64,000 nt of DNA from Marinomonas profundi (lineage in GTDB: Bacteria > Pseudomonadota > Gammaproteobacteria > Pseudomonadales > Marinomonadaceae). The DNA lies in contig NZ_CP073013.1 of assembly GCF_020694005.1 (NCBI RefSeq), positions 2,862,578 through 2,926,577 on the forward strand, in the 5' to 3' direction. Positions 54,265 through 63,697 of this stretch are shown here, in pieces. The notes under the pieces were generated by a model. The model was not told where the DNA came from. It did not search any database and worked only from the letters and a program-made list of their open reading frames with translations. The translations under genes and the position numbers were made by a program. The first letter of the stretch is position 1. The number at the start of each line of letters is the position of its first letter.

Positions 54265-54786
54265 TTAAACATCACAAACGGCTTTGAGCAGTGGATCGTT
54301 ACTTTCAAGTGGGTGCCATTTGGCAGACGATTCCTCTGCGAAGTTTGATGATGCACTGAAAGATTGAGTGAAGTCGGCTCTGGCTTTTTGTACGCAATCA
54401 ACGATTTGTGGCACGCGTTTGGCCATGTGGCGACGTTCAAAGAAATACAAGTCGACTAGCACGAGGTTTGGGTCGATTTTGTTTTTTGCTGAGTTGGCTA
54501 CGTCTGCGGCAATAAAACGCATGGTTTGAGGGAATACATAGCTCCAAGGACGCCATGGCGCTTCTTCTTGCACGGCTTTTACCACGACAACGCCTTCTGG
54601 TAGTAAGCCTGCTTGGTGATCGTACCAGTCATACTCACCTTGAATTTGAAAACCAAGCATCGCCATACCTGCAAACACTGGAACCAGCCATTTTGGCGCG
54701 GTTTGTTTGGTCAATTTTCTTAACAACAGCGCAATACCTGCACCGCCAATACCGGCAAAAACAGTCGCAATGAGTTCCCAAAACAT
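54265..54786 (-). CDS. Membrane-anchored protein of unknown function
   Basis: A 173-residue protein with two N-terminal hydrophobic segments (WELIATVFAGIGGAGIALLL and KWLVPVFAGMAMLGF). The rest is a soluble domain with conserved-looking YDWYDHQAGLLPEGVVVV and WRPWSYVFPQTMRF stretches and two cysteines (VDCVQK and the terminal VCDV). The gene is in the same direction as the symporter pair upstream and could be its third member, but the 100-base gap has a hairpin. Family not recognised. Confidence 0.7.
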   Translation of the reverse strand: MFWELIATVFAGIGGAGIALLLRKLTKQTAPKWLVPVFAGMAMLGFQIQGEYDWYDHQAGLLPEGVVVVKAVQEEAPWRPWSYVFPQTMRFIAADVANSAKNKIDPNLVLVDLYFFERRHMAKRVPQIVDCVQKARADFTQSFSASSNFAEESSAKWHPLESNDPLLKAVCDV

Positions 54787-54832
54787 AGGTTTTCTCTTTT
54801 TTGATTTTTGTGGATTTTTATTATAAGGAAGT

Positions 54833-54860
54833 TGGGCCTCACAAAGAAGCGAGGCCCAAC
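54833..54860 (-). terminator. Hairpin after the symporter gene
   Basis: TTGGGCCTC (54833-54841) and GAGGCCCAA (54852-54860) form a 9-bp stem around a 10-base loop, 26 bases beyond the symporter stop on the - strand. The T-run is poor. Confidence 0.55.
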
Positions 54861-54885
54861 GATTTGGAGGTGTTTAGGTTAACTA

Positions 54886-56652
54886 TTAATGGTCAACCGC
54901 ATTGCCAGCACCTTGAGGATAGCGAACGCTTTCCACTAGATCTTGGATTTCTTTTGGTGGTGGAGGAGTCATAGACGACACAGTGAAGGCAACTGCGAAG
55001 TTAATCACCGCACCAATCGCACCGAATGACAATGGTGAGATACCGAACCACCAATTATCTGGGGTATTGGCGAACGACGCCGTACCTGGGACAAAGAACC
55101 AGCCAAGGAATAGGAAGATATAAACCAAGGTGGAAATCAGACCCGCTAGCATACCGGCGATGGCCCCTGTGCTATTCACACGTTTCGAGAAAATGCCCAT
55201 CATTAGCGCTGGGAAGATAGACGCCGCTGCGATACCGAAGGCCAAGGCAACAACCTGAGCCGCGAAGCCTGGGGGGTTCATGCCGAGGTATGTGGCCACC
55301 ACAATGGCGACGAACATGGATATCCTGGCGACTCTGAGTTCTCCTTTGTCACTAATATTGGGGTTTATCGAGCCTTTGATTAAGTCATGACTGATGGCGG
55401 ACGAAATAGCCAACAGCAGACCCGCTGCGGTTGATAGTGCCGCCGCTAAACCACCGGCTGCAATCAAACCAATAACCCAACCTGGAAGGTTAGCAATTTC
55501 AGGGTTGGCCAATACTAGAATGTCACCGTTTACGGTTAACTCGTTACCTTCCCAACCACGGGCTGTTGCTTCTTCTTGGAAAGCCGGTACGTCGTTATAG
55601 AATTGCACACGACCGTCACCGTTTTTGTCTTCAAATTGGATAAGACCTGTCGTTTCCCACGTTTGAATCCAGTCAGGGCGCTCAGCGTATTCTACTGGTT
55701 GCTCAGTTGGGCCAGATGGGTAAATGGTGGTTAACAAGTTCAAGCGTGCCATAGACGCAACAGCAGGTGCAGTTAAGTACAACAAGGCGATGAAGATCAG
55801 TGCCCAGCCTGCAGACCAACGAGCATCGGCTACTTTAGGAACGGTGAAGAAACGAATGATAACGTGCGGTAGACCCGCTGTACCAATCATCAACGACAAG
55901 GTGAACAGAACCATGTTGAGTTTGTTGTCCACGTCAGCCGTGTAATCTCTAAAACCAAGTTCACGAACCACTTCGTCCAGTTTTTGCAGTAATGGCATAC
56001 CTGATTCGGTGTGATTAGAGAAAAGACCAACAGCTGGAATAAACGAGTCTGTTAGCTGTAAAGAGATAAAGATGGCAGGAATGGTATAAGCGATGATCAG
56101 TACCACATATTGCGCAACCTGTGTATAGGTGATGCCTTTCATACCGCCTAATACCGCGTAGAAGAATACAACAACGGCCGCGATCAAAAGACCGGTATTG
56201 TTATCGACTTCTAAGAAACGAGAAAAGGCCACACCTGCGCCCGTCATTTGACCGATAACATACGTAACAGACGCAATAATCAAACACGCTACAGCCACTA
56301 ATCGAGCTGTGCTGCTGTAGAAGCGATCACCGATGAAGTCTGGCACGGTAAACTTACCGAATTTACGTAAGTAAGGTGCTAACAACATAGCCAAGAGTAC
56401 ATAACCGCCTGTCCAGCCCATTAAGTAAGTTGAGTTAGCGTAACCACCCGCGGCGATGATGCCCGCCATAGAGATAAATGATGCTGCTGACATCCAATCC
56501 GCCGCTGTTGCCATACCGTTTAATACCGGATGAACACCGCCGCCTGCAACATAGAATTCTTTGGTTGATCCAGCACGGGCCCAAAATGCAATACCGAAGT
56601 AGAGCGCGAAGGAGCCGCCGACAAATAAGAGATTGATAGTAAATTGATCCAT
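54886..56652 (-). CDS. Sodium:solute symporter, VC_2705-type
   Basis: A 588-residue transporter of the SSS family with about 13 membrane helices. It begins DQFTINLLFVGGSFALYFGIA; AAGGGVHPVLNGMATAADWMSAASFI-type sequence appears as FYVAGGGVHPVLNGMA. GGMKGITYTQVAQYVVLI and GLAAALSTAAGLLLAISSAISHDL are the sodium-site helices. A soluble ~60-residue insert (PDWIQTWETTG to LTVNGDIL) is typical of the VC_2705 subfamily. These are thought to carry acetate, propionate or similar small acids. It forms an operon with the DUF4212 gene five bases upstream. Confidence 0.93.
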   Translation of the reverse strand: MDQFTINLLFVGGSFALYFGIAFWARAGSTKEFYVAGGGVHPVLNGMATAADWMSAASFISMAGIIAAGGYANSTYLMGWTGGYVLLAMLLAPYLRKFGKFTVPDFIGDRFYSSTARLVAVACLIIASVTYVIGQMTGAGVAFSRFLEVDNNTGLLIAAVVVFFYAVLGGMKGITYTQVAQYVVLIIAYTIPAIFISLQLTDSFIPAVGLFSNHTESGMPLLQKLDEVVRELGFRDYTADVDNKLNMVLFTLSLMIGTAGLPHVIIRFFTVPKVADARWSAGWALIFIALLYLTAPAVASMARLNLLTTIYPSGPTEQPVEYAERPDWIQTWETTGLIQFEDKNGDGRVQFYNDVPAFQEEATARGWEGNELTVNGDILVLANPEIANLPGWVIGLIAAGGLAAALSTAAGLLLAISSAISHDLIKGSINPNISDKGELRVARISMFVAIVVATYLGMNPPGFAAQVVALAFGIAAASIFPALMMGIFSKRVNSTGAIAGMLAGLISTLVYIFLFLGWFFVPGTASFANTPDNWWFGISPLSFGAIGAVINFAVAFTVSSMTPPPPKEIQDLVESVRYPQGAGNAVDH

Positions 56653-56657
56653 GCGAC

Positions 56658-56918
56658 TTACTCCTGAAGGCCAAATTCTTCATCAAGCTTGTTCATTCTC
56701 CAAGCATAGAAGAAAGTCAAAGCGATGAATACGAGGATGGAGCCTTGCTGAGCAAACCAGAAACCTAAGTCGGTTCCTCCGATATGAATGCCTGAGAGCA
56801 TGGGGCGAAATAGAATAGCACAGCCATAAGAGGCCAATGCCCAAACCACTAGACTGCCTAGTATCAGCCTGAGGTTTGCTTGCCAGTATTTTTCTGCATT
56901 AATGTTATGATCTGACAT
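56658..56918 (-). CDS. DUF4212 small membrane subunit
   Basis: An 86-residue protein with two transmembrane helices (LILGSLVVWALASYGCAILF and FWFAQQGSILVFIALTFFYAW). The pattern AEKYWQANLRLI at the start and YAWRMNKLDEEFG at the end is typical of DUF4212, which almost always sits next to VC_2705-type symporters and is probably their small partner. AAGGAG precedes the ATG. A CCCTGCTAA/TTAGCAGGG palindrome (56949-56967) lies upstream and may be an operator. Confidence 0.92.
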   Translation of the reverse strand: MSDHNINAEKYWQANLRLILGSLVVWALASYGCAILFRPMLSGIHIGGTDLGFWFAQQGSILVFIALTFFYAWRMNKLDEEFGLQE

Positions 56919-57058
56919 GGTAGATCTCCTTATAATTATTTTTATACGCCCTGCTAATTTAGCAGGGGGATGTTTAATAAGAAGTCAGACTTTAGTCGCA
57001 TAACGTGGTTTTTTATCGAAAACCCTTTGTGCTTGGATCATGCAGTAAAACCGATGAA

Positions 57059-57289
57059 ATGAGAATAAAAGCCGTGAATGAAAAAATTAAGAAGAAAATT
57101 CTTTTGATTTGTGCCGATAAAATAAAACAAAAAGGCGAAGGCGTTCAGGTGTCGTTTTATGCCTTTTTTGCCAATAAAAACGATGACCCAATGACCTTGA
57201 TGACTGTTGCTCGCTGGTGGATTGAAGAGCATCAACTGAATCACTTCGAAAAAGCCACCAAGATTTACGCCATGGTGAAAGCCCTATAG
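57059..57289 (+). CDS. Small protein of unknown function
   Basis: 76 residues from the ATG at 57059; an in-frame GTG at 57074 and an upstream start at 57005 are also possible, and no strong ribosome site decides. The protein is lysine-rich and helical at the N-terminus (NEKIKKKILLICADKIKQKG). It then has QVSFYAFFANKNDDPMTLM and a WWIEEHQLNHFEKATKIY block. This looks like a conserved small soluble family, but I cannot name it with confidence. Confidence 0.65.
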   Translation: MRIKAVNEKIKKKILLICADKIKQKGEGVQVSFYAFFANKNDDPMTLMTVARWWIEEHQLNHFEKATKIYAMVKAL

Positions 57290-57369
57290 GAAGATTTTTA
57301 CTCAGTGCCTATGTCATAATTGGCAGGTAACAGACTGGGTTAGGCGATAAAAGTCTTAGGAGATAATGG

Positions 57370-57825
57370 GTGATTCAAGCAATTTTCGTATCGAAAAAGT
57401 CCAAGCAGTCTCAAATCGAGATTGATGCCGTCAAGGTGGATGCGGGCAAAGGCATAGTCGGCGATAGATACTACGGAAAAAAAGGCAGCGATGGCCCAAA
57501 TATCACCTTTGTTGAAAGTGAAGAGATCGCTGCCTTTAATGCGAACTTTGGCCAAAATATTGGTCTGTCAGCGACCAGACGCAACATAGTGACCCAAGGT
57601 GTGCGACTTAACCAACTGGTTGGGCAAGAATTTTCTATTGGCGATGTGCGTTTTTATGGCGTGGAACTGTGTGAGCCTTGTGGCTCGTTAGGAAAATCTC
57701 TCGCCAATGATTCCATCTCATCGCCGCAGGTGGTGAGAGCTTGGCTGCGCCGTGGTGGTTTACGAGCCAATGTCTTGAGTACCGGTATCTTGCGTACCGG
57801 CATGCAGTTTAATCTCTTAGGGTGA
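57370..57825 (+). CDS. MOSC domain protein
   Basis: A 151-residue stand-alone MOSC domain, a beta-barrel that carries or transfers sulfur from molybdenum-cofactor sulfurases. Typical features: GKGIVGDRYYGKKGSD (~30), RRNIVTQGVRLNQLVGQEFSIGDV (~75) and the conserved cysteine region ELCEPCGSL (~103). RANVLSTGILRTGMQF ends the fold. The start is GTG at 57370 with TAGGAG upstream. The target enzyme is not indicated by neighbours. Confidence 0.88.
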   Translation: MIQAIFVSKKSKQSQIEIDAVKVDAGKGIVGDRYYGKKGSDGPNITFVESEEIAAFNANFGQNIGLSATRRNIVTQGVRLNQLVGQEFSIGDVRFYGVELCEPCGSLGKSLANDSISSPQVVRAWLRRGGLRANVLSTGILRTGMQFNLLG

Positions 57826-57911
57826 ATTTCCCGTAGCTTGCTGCGTAAATAGCTAAAATCCAGCTTTGTCATTCCCGCGAAGGAGGCTGTCGCTAAACGA
57901 ATTCCGTCGAT

Positions 57912-57992
57912 CTTGTAGGTCGTGCTTTAGCGCGTCAAGGGTTTTGGTTTGGTGTTGTCGGTTTTTTGACGGCCTAAAGGCCGACCTACAAA
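57912..57992. repeat. Palindromic intergenic repeat (REP-like)
   Basis: TTGTAGGTCG (57913-57922) and CGACCTACAA (57982-57991) are exact reverse complements. Inside them each arm carries its own small dyad (GTGCTTTAGCGC and GGCCTAAAGGCC) and a CGTCAA/TTGACG pair. The ~80-base element has the form of a dispersed REP or MITE unit. The rest of the 290-base gap (57826-58118) shows nothing else. Confidence 0.75.
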
Positions 57993-58118
57993 ACCCAATA
58001 TAAATCAATCAATTGCAGGCTAAATAACGTTACACGCCTGATTACGGTCGTACCTCCCTCATCAGGCCTACAACACTTATCAGCAAAAGGTAAAATAGCA
58101 CCTTTCTGGATCGTCTAA

Positions 58119-59822
58119 TTAAACAAGGTCTTCCGCTAAAACAAAGCGTTTAATGTCGTTGAATTCTTTATTAAAAGGCTGTGACTGTGGTGTGTATTTT
58201 CCTGCCAAGCAGCTTTGAACTATCTCTTCTGCTTGCGCTAGGTAAGTACTTCTATCTTCTGTCGTGTTTGGGCTGTGTTCTGCTGTTGGTTGTTGCACTT
58301 TTGTTTGCGAGAACAATAGCTCATTGAGTGATTTAGGTGTGGTGGATTTGCCTTGGAAACGCCATAAATCAGAGGTTTGGTCATAGGCGTAATAGGGTAA
58401 GATGTTGAGACCCTGTTTGGCGACAAAGTCGATGGCGTCTAAAATAAACATGGCTTCTGCATCGTCTAAGAAATAATTCAAGTTGAATCGTACCCAGCCC
58501 GGTTTTACCAGTTTTTCGCCTTTTCGCATTGCTTCTTGAATACGTTCCGATTCAGTTTTGTCTATGCCCAAAAGCTGGTGTCCATAAGGGCCAGCACAAG
58601 AGCAGCCGCCCCGTACTTGAATGCCAAATAGGTCGTTTAAAAGTGCGGTGATAAAGCCATGATGCAAGTAGCCAAAGTCGGTGTTGATGCGAAACGCGGT
58701 AATCGACAAACGAGCGGCCTCAGCATGACCTAGTCGTTCAATATTGGGGTGGTTATGCCAGTGTTTATCGATCAATTGTACAAGCTCATGCTCGCGGGCT
58801 TCTATGACGTTTGCGCCAACGGTTTGTTTGAGCTGAAACACCAAACCAGCACGAATGGATTCGATAATGCTCGGCGTACCGCCTTCTTCTCGGCGTTCGC
58901 TAATGGGTAAAAAAGTATGCTCTTCTGGTGTCACAAAAGACACAGTGCCACCGCCAATTAGACTGGGTTTTTGGTTACTGATAATGGCTTTTTTGACCAC
59001 TAAAATCCCTGGCGTCCCAGGGCCACCAATGAACTTATGGGTTGAGAAAAATATCGCCTCTTTGGCAAGGGTTTGGTCAGCGCTTGGGTTCATGTCTAAT
59101 GCAACATAGGGAGCGGCCGCCGCGAAATCCCAAAACGCGAGGGCATTATAGCGATGCAGCAAAGCCGTAATCGCGTCCTGATCAGATAAAACCCCCGTGA
59201 CGTTGGAGGCTGCGCTAAAGCTACCGATGAGGCGTTTATGTTGATTTGCCTGTAATTGCGCTTCTAAGGTAATCAAACAAAGGTTGCCGTCTTTTGATTC
59301 CGGGATGCTAACCACCGCAATGCCCAGTTCTCGCCACGGTAGTTCATTGGAGTGATGTTCATAAGGGCCAATAAAAACACATACGTTTGCTTTTTCAGAT
59401 TCACTCAATTGGCGCAAGCCTAGTTGGCTAATTAACGTGTTAACTGCGCTGGTGGCTCCGCTGCCACAAAATATCACCAAATCATCCGTTGATGCGTTAA
59501 TGGCTTGTCGGATTTGCTGACGAGCTTGTTCTCGAAAAGCTGTGGTTTGTTGGCCGGTGGCGTTGGCTTCCGTATGGGTATTGGCGTAAAGCGGTAAGAC
59601 ATGGTGGCGAATGGCGTCTTCAATAAAGTCGAGGCTACGACCGGACGCCGTGTAGTCGGCGTAGGTTAAGGTTCTGGCGCCAAAGGGCGTGGTGATTTGT
59701 GTGTCTTTGCCAATAATGCCATCACGAATGCGGGCAAACAAAGCCTCTTCGTTAGACAGTGCTTTTGCACTTTGCTCTCGCGTTGTTTGATTTAAAGTGC
59801 TTTCTGTGGCCGCAATGGACAT
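58119..59822 (-). CDS. Class V aminotransferase (cysteine desulfurase-like)
   Basis: A 567-residue PLP enzyme, longer than the ~400 residues of SufS/IscS. The core spans ~60-450: TYADYTASGRSLDFIED, THTEANATGQQT, FCGSGATSAVNTLI (cofactor pocket), WDFAAAAPYVALDMN, and the PLP lysine in FFSTHKFIGGPGTPGIL (~270). GGCSCAGPYGHQLLGI (~415) holds cysteines near the active site. An extra C-terminal ~110 residues contain a Gln/Thr-rich link. It could act on cysteine or a related amino acid. An Lrp-type regulator gene lies 47 bases upstream in the same direction, suggesting amino-acid control. Confidence 0.85.
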   Translation of the reverse strand: MSIAATESTLNQTTREQSAKALSNEEALFARIRDGIIGKDTQITTPFGARTLTYADYTASGRSLDFIEDAIRHHVLPLYANTHTEANATGQQTTAFREQARQQIRQAINASTDDLVIFCGSGATSAVNTLISQLGLRQLSESEKANVCVFIGPYEHHSNELPWRELGIAVVSIPESKDGNLCLITLEAQLQANQHKRLIGSFSAASNVTGVLSDQDAITALLHRYNALAFWDFAAAAPYVALDMNPSADQTLAKEAIFFSTHKFIGGPGTPGILVVKKAIISNQKPSLIGGGTVSFVTPEEHTFLPISERREEGGTPSIIESIRAGLVFQLKQTVGANVIEAREHELVQLIDKHWHNHPNIERLGHAEAARLSITAFRINTDFGYLHHGFITALLNDLFGIQVRGGCSCAGPYGHQLLGIDKTESERIQEAMRKGEKLVKPGWVRFNLNYFLDDAEAMFILDAIDFVAKQGLNILPYYAYDQTSDLWRFQGKSTTPKSLNELLFSQTKVQQPTAEHSPNTTEDRSTYLAQAEEIVQSCLAGKYTPQSQPFNKEFNDIKRFVLAEDLV

Positions 59823-59869
59823 GGTTCTTTCCTTATCTTGGCATGCCCCATGACTAACCCGTTAACCTT

Positions 59870-60340
59870 CTAAGCTTTTGGGCTGGGCAAGGGCAACTGG
59901 GTTGTCCACTTGATTTGCTCCATAGCGAAGTTGGAAGTGACGTCGGTTAATGCGGTGGCGCTAATTAATCGTTTATAAAACTGGTCGTACGCTGGAATGT
60001 CTTTGACCAGCACACGCAATAAGTAGTCGTATTCCCCAGCCATGCGGTAAAACTCCACCACTTCAGGGAATTCCGCGACAACGCGAGCAAACTCATCCGC
60101 CCAGTTTGCGTCATGCTGATTGGTTTTGACTTGCACAAAAACCGATACACCAAGACCAAGCTTGTCTGCGTCTAACAGCGCGACACGACGTTTGATAAAA
60201 CCAGCGCTTTCGAGCTTTTGAATACGTCGCCAGCAGGGCGTTTTTGATAAGCCAACGTGCTGTGCCATAGACTCTGTGGAAATACTATCATCACTTTGAA
60301 TTAAGGCAAGTAGTTGCAAATCTATCTCGTCTAAGTTCAT
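59870..60340 (-). CDS. Lrp/AsnC family regulator
   Basis: A 156-residue regulator with an N-terminal helix-turn-helix (LDEIDLQLLALIQSDDSISTESMAQHVGLSKTP, with CWRRIQKLESAGFI) and a C-terminal RAM ligand domain (VVEFYRMAGEYDYLLRVLVKD). The family binds amino acids and forms octamers. Position just upstream of the aminotransferase suggests it controls that gene and itself. Confidence 0.93.
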   Translation of the reverse strand: MNLDEIDLQLLALIQSDDSISTESMAQHVGLSKTPCWRRIQKLESAGFIKRRVALLDADKLGLGVSVFVQVKTNQHDANWADEFARVVAEFPEVVEFYRMAGEYDYLLRVLVKDIPAYDQFYKRLISATALTDVTSNFAMEQIKWTTQLPLPSPKA

Positions 60341-60484
60341 TTTGTTCTCTTTAATGTTGAATAATTGGAATAATATTCCTTATTGTGGTGTTTTTTATAA
60401 GGCGTTGCAACTTGGTTGCTGATTTTGATGTAAAAGGGGAATACCATCTTCAGATAAAGCCGAAAAAAGCTGAAAAATAAAGCG

Positions 60485-60515
60485 AAAAAAAAGACGTATT
60501 ATTGATAAATACGCC
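60485..60515 (-). terminator. Terminator of the RND operon
   Basis: On the - strand GGCGTATT (60515-60508) pairs with AATACGTC (60500-60493) around a 7-base loop, and is followed by a run of eight T residues. Confidence 0.88.
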
Positions 60516-60538
60516 TTTCAGGAAGTTATTTTATGGGG

Positions 60539-63500
60539 TTAATGACTATTTTGATTGGGCTCAGTGACTTGCGGTGGCTGTTTTGTTAGCCGTGCGATAA
60601 GCACATGAACATCTTCTTTGATCATCAATAATACGGGGATTAGGATTAAGGTGATCACGGTGGCAAACATGATGCCGTAGGCAAGGGACACCGCCGCGGG
60701 GATGAGCATTTGTGCTTGTCTTGAGGTTTCCCAAAGAATCGGAATTAAGCCCGCAAAGGTGGTGAAAGACGTCAGCAAAACGGCGCGCAAACGGCTTCGG
60801 CAAGCAAGGCTAATGGCTTTTTTCACATGACTGGTTTCATGGCGCAGGTCGTTAAATCGAGACACCAGCAAAAGGCTGTCATTGACCACCACACCGCTCA
60901 GGGCGAGGATGCCGTTTAGGGAGAAAATCCCCAAGGCGAGGTTGTTCATCCAGTGTCCCAATAACGCACCGATAATACCGAATGGAATCGCCATCATGAT
61001 AATCAGCGGCTGAGAATAAGACTTTAACGGTATGGCTAAGAGTCCATAAATGATCAATAGGGCAATGAGGAACATTTCCGACATGGACGACTGGGTTTTC
61101 TCTCTTTGCTCCGCTTCTCCTGAAAAGTAAATAGACACGCCAGTGAATTGGCGCAACATCTGTGGCACCACGGCATTTTGTAAGTATTCCACTACCTCGG
61201 TGGAGGACATGATGTCCTTGTCTACTTCTGCTGAAAGGTATTGAGAGCGTTTGCCATCGATGCGGATAATACGTGTCTCGGCGTCGATTTGAGACAGCGT
61301 CGCGACAGTTGAAAGCGGGATGCGCGTGCCGTCGTCAAGCACTATCTTGGTGTTCATCACCGCGGCAGGCGATTCTTTTTGATCACTTGGATAGCCCAAA
61401 TGCACTTCGACTTCGGCATTGTCGCGCTGGTATTTTTGCACCACTTGACCGTCAAAGTTACGCGCCACTTGTGTGGCTAATTGGCTGGTGGATAAGCCTA
61501 ATAGTCGCCCTTGGTCGGTGAGCGTTAAGGTTAGCCGAGATTCGGTTGGTTCATTGTTTTTTTCTATGCCTGTGACCGCAGGAAGGGTATTAAGCTGTGT
61601 TAACAAGGCTTCCATCGCGCCGTTTAAAACGCTGCTGTCGTTGCCTCGCAGCTCTACTCTGAGGGCGTCTACGGATTCACGGGCGCTGCGAATTCTGAGA
61701 TTTTTCACCCCTTCTGGCATACCAGACAATTGCTGCCATTTACTGGCAAATTGCGCCGATGTGTAAGGGCGGCTGTTGTCGAGCTCGATGCGAATGTTGC
61801 CGGATTGGTCATCGCTTGCCGTGACTTGAATGTTTTTGATGGCCACTTCGTCCGGCTTATCAGAGCGCAATGCAATGTCGGCTTGGTAAGCTTTTTCTTC
61901 TAATTCCAACAAGACTTTATTGGTTTGTCCGTAGCTGACATCGTTATACATGCTGAGTGAACCACGTACGGTATCGCCAGGAATTTGCGGGAAAAAACTC
62001 ATGCGTATCGCGCCGGTAAAGGGCATGGAAATGACCAGTACGAAAACAGCAACGAAGAGCAAGCAGATGGCGTATCTATGATGAAGTGAGAAGTCTATCG
62101 TGGGGCGATAAATCCGCTCGCTGAACCATTGTAAGCCAAAATCGGCCCCTTGCTGAACCATGGCCCAAGCTTTAGAAATGGGGTTGGTGCGAGTCGATTT
62201 TTGCGTATTAATATGCGCAAGGTGAGCGGGTAAAATAAGCTTGGATTCAATAACAGACAGTATTAAACAAATGGCTACGACAGTGGCAAATTGAGCGTAC
62301 AACTGGCCTAAACGCCCTTCAATATTGGATAACGCCCAAAACGCCGCGACCGTGGTGAAGACGCCAAATAAAGTCGGAATGGCCACCGTCATGGTGCCTT
62401 TTATGGTGTTGCCTATGGTGTCGCCTTCCTTGGATCGCACCGTATAGACGCTTTCACCGACCACCACGGCGTCATCCACGACGATCCCCAACGCCATGAT
62501 AAAACCAAAGGTGGTAAACATATTTAACGTTAGGCCAATGTTTTCTGTGCCCATAAAAAACAAGGTGCCAAAGAAGATAAAGGGCAAGCCCATGGCAACC
62601 CAGAAGGCGACGGTGACGTTTAGAAATACCGCCAGCAAGATAAACACTAATAATACACCGGTGATGGCGTTTCCTATCATCAAGTCTAGGCGTTGGTTAA
62701 TGGATTCACTGCGGTCATACCAGGTGCCCAATTGGACGTTTGCTGGCAGCCGTCCGTTGTCTTGCCAGTCTTGGAGAACCGCTCTGGCTCCGATCACGGA
62801 ATTGGAGATATCGCTGGTGCCCGTGGTGAGAACCTGAATAGCAAGGCTGTTTTGACGATTGAAACGGGACAAGACAAAGTCATCTTCGTTAAAGGTGTCA
62901 CGTATGTTGGCAATGTCGCCTAGTAACAGTTTCCCGCCGCTGCTGTTGGTCAGTACGGGGATGCGAGCAAATGCGCTTTTTATATAGGCTTGCTCTGATG
63001 CGCTGATGGTTAAATAAATATGTTCATCGCGTAGGGTCGCCACTTGCGCAGGCGACGATTCAGCGTTGATGGCCGTGGCGACATCGGACAAGCTGAGCCC
63101 GTAAGATTCGAGTTTGTTTTTATCAATGTCGATCATGATGGTGGGGTCTAACCAACCAGAAATAGAGGTCGCGCTGATATTTTCATTGGCTAATAAATCG
63201 GATTCCAGTTCGTCCGTTAGTTTCTGCAAGGTGCGTCGGTCAACGTCACCATACAGCTGGATCCAAATCGCATGTTCTTCCCGTGTGGCTTTGGTGACAA
63301 CGGCAGGATCGGCTTCATCGGGAAAAGACGAAATCTGATCAACCTTGTCTTTCACATCGTCGAGTAATAGGTCGATATCGTAGCCATCAAGCATTTCTAT
63401 TGTGGTGCTTGTGGCGCTCGGGGTTGACGAAGTGGTGATGTTTTTGATGCCCGACACCCCTTGTAGGGCTTGCTCCAAAGGAATCGCAATGCCTTCTTCG

Positions 63501-63697
63501 TTTTCTTTGGCTGAGCCTGTGTCGTTACTGACGGAAATAGCGATGCGGTTTGGTGTCAGGCTGGGGAAAGCTTCTTTATTCAAAGACCCCATGTTGAGAA
63601 GTCCTAAGCTGATCACCAGAATGAGCAATAAATTGGCCGCTACTGGGTTATTGGCAAACCATGGAATAATGCCTCTCGGTTGATCCATTGGGCTCAT
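60539..63697 (-). CDS. RND efflux permease (AcrB/MdtBC-like)
   Basis: A 1052-residue inner-membrane pump of the hydrophobe/amphiphile RND family. Twelve membrane helices in the 1+5, 1+5 layout with two large periplasmic loops are visible. The proton-relay segment is GFIMALGIVVDDAVVVGESVY (helix 4, two adjacent Asp, ~405), and NGILALSGVVVNDSLLLVSRF lies in the second half. It starts MSPMDQPRGIIPWFANNPVAANLLL. The start overlaps the adaptor gene by four bases (ATGA). Substrate is unknown. Confidence 0.94.
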   Translation of the reverse strand: MSPMDQPRGIIPWFANNPVAANLLLILVISLGLLNMGSLNKEAFPSLTPNRIAISVSNDTGSAKENEEGIAIPLEQALQGVSGIKNITTSSTPSATSTTIEMLDGYDIDLLLDDVKDKVDQISSFPDEADPAVVTKATREEHAIWIQLYGDVDRRTLQKLTDELESDLLANENISATSISGWLDPTIMIDIDKNKLESYGLSLSDVATAINAESSPAQVATLRDEHIYLTISASEQAYIKSAFARIPVLTNSSGGKLLLGDIANIRDTFNEDDFVLSRFNRQNSLAIQVLTTGTSDISNSVIGARAVLQDWQDNGRLPANVQLGTWYDRSESINQRLDLMIGNAITGVLLVFILLAVFLNVTVAFWVAMGLPFIFFGTLFFMGTENIGLTLNMFTTFGFIMALGIVVDDAVVVGESVYTVRSKEGDTIGNTIKGTMTVAIPTLFGVFTTVAAFWALSNIEGRLGQLYAQFATVVAICLILSVIESKLILPAHLAHINTQKSTRTNPISKAWAMVQQGADFGLQWFSERIYRPTIDFSLHHRYAICLLFVAVFVLVISMPFTGAIRMSFFPQIPGDTVRGSLSMYNDVSYGQTNKVLLELEEKAYQADIALRSDKPDEVAIKNIQVTASDDQSGNIRIELDNSRPYTSAQFASKWQQLSGMPEGVKNLRIRSARESVDALRVELRGNDSSVLNGAMEALLTQLNTLPAVTGIEKNNEPTESRLTLTLTDQGRLLGLSTSQLATQVARNFDGQVVQKYQRDNAEVEVHLGYPSDQKESPAAVMNTKIVLDDGTRIPLSTVATLSQIDAETRIIRIDGKRSQYLSAEVDKDIMSSTEVVEYLQNAVVPQMLRQFTGVSIYFSGEAEQREKTQSSMSEMFLIALLIIYGLLAIPLKSYSQPLIIMMAIPFGIIGALLGHWMNNLALGIFSLNGILALSGVVVNDSLLLVSRFNDLRHETSHVKKAISLACRSRLRAVLLTSFTTFAGLIPILWETSRQAQMLIPAAVSLAYGIMFATVITLILIPVLLMIKEDVHVLIARLTKQPPQVTEPNQNSH

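Noticed and set aside
59820..59850. TTGGCATGCCCC near 59840 as a further sigma-54 site
   Set aside because: The expected GC at -12 is missing (GA instead), and no gene starts downstream on that strand.
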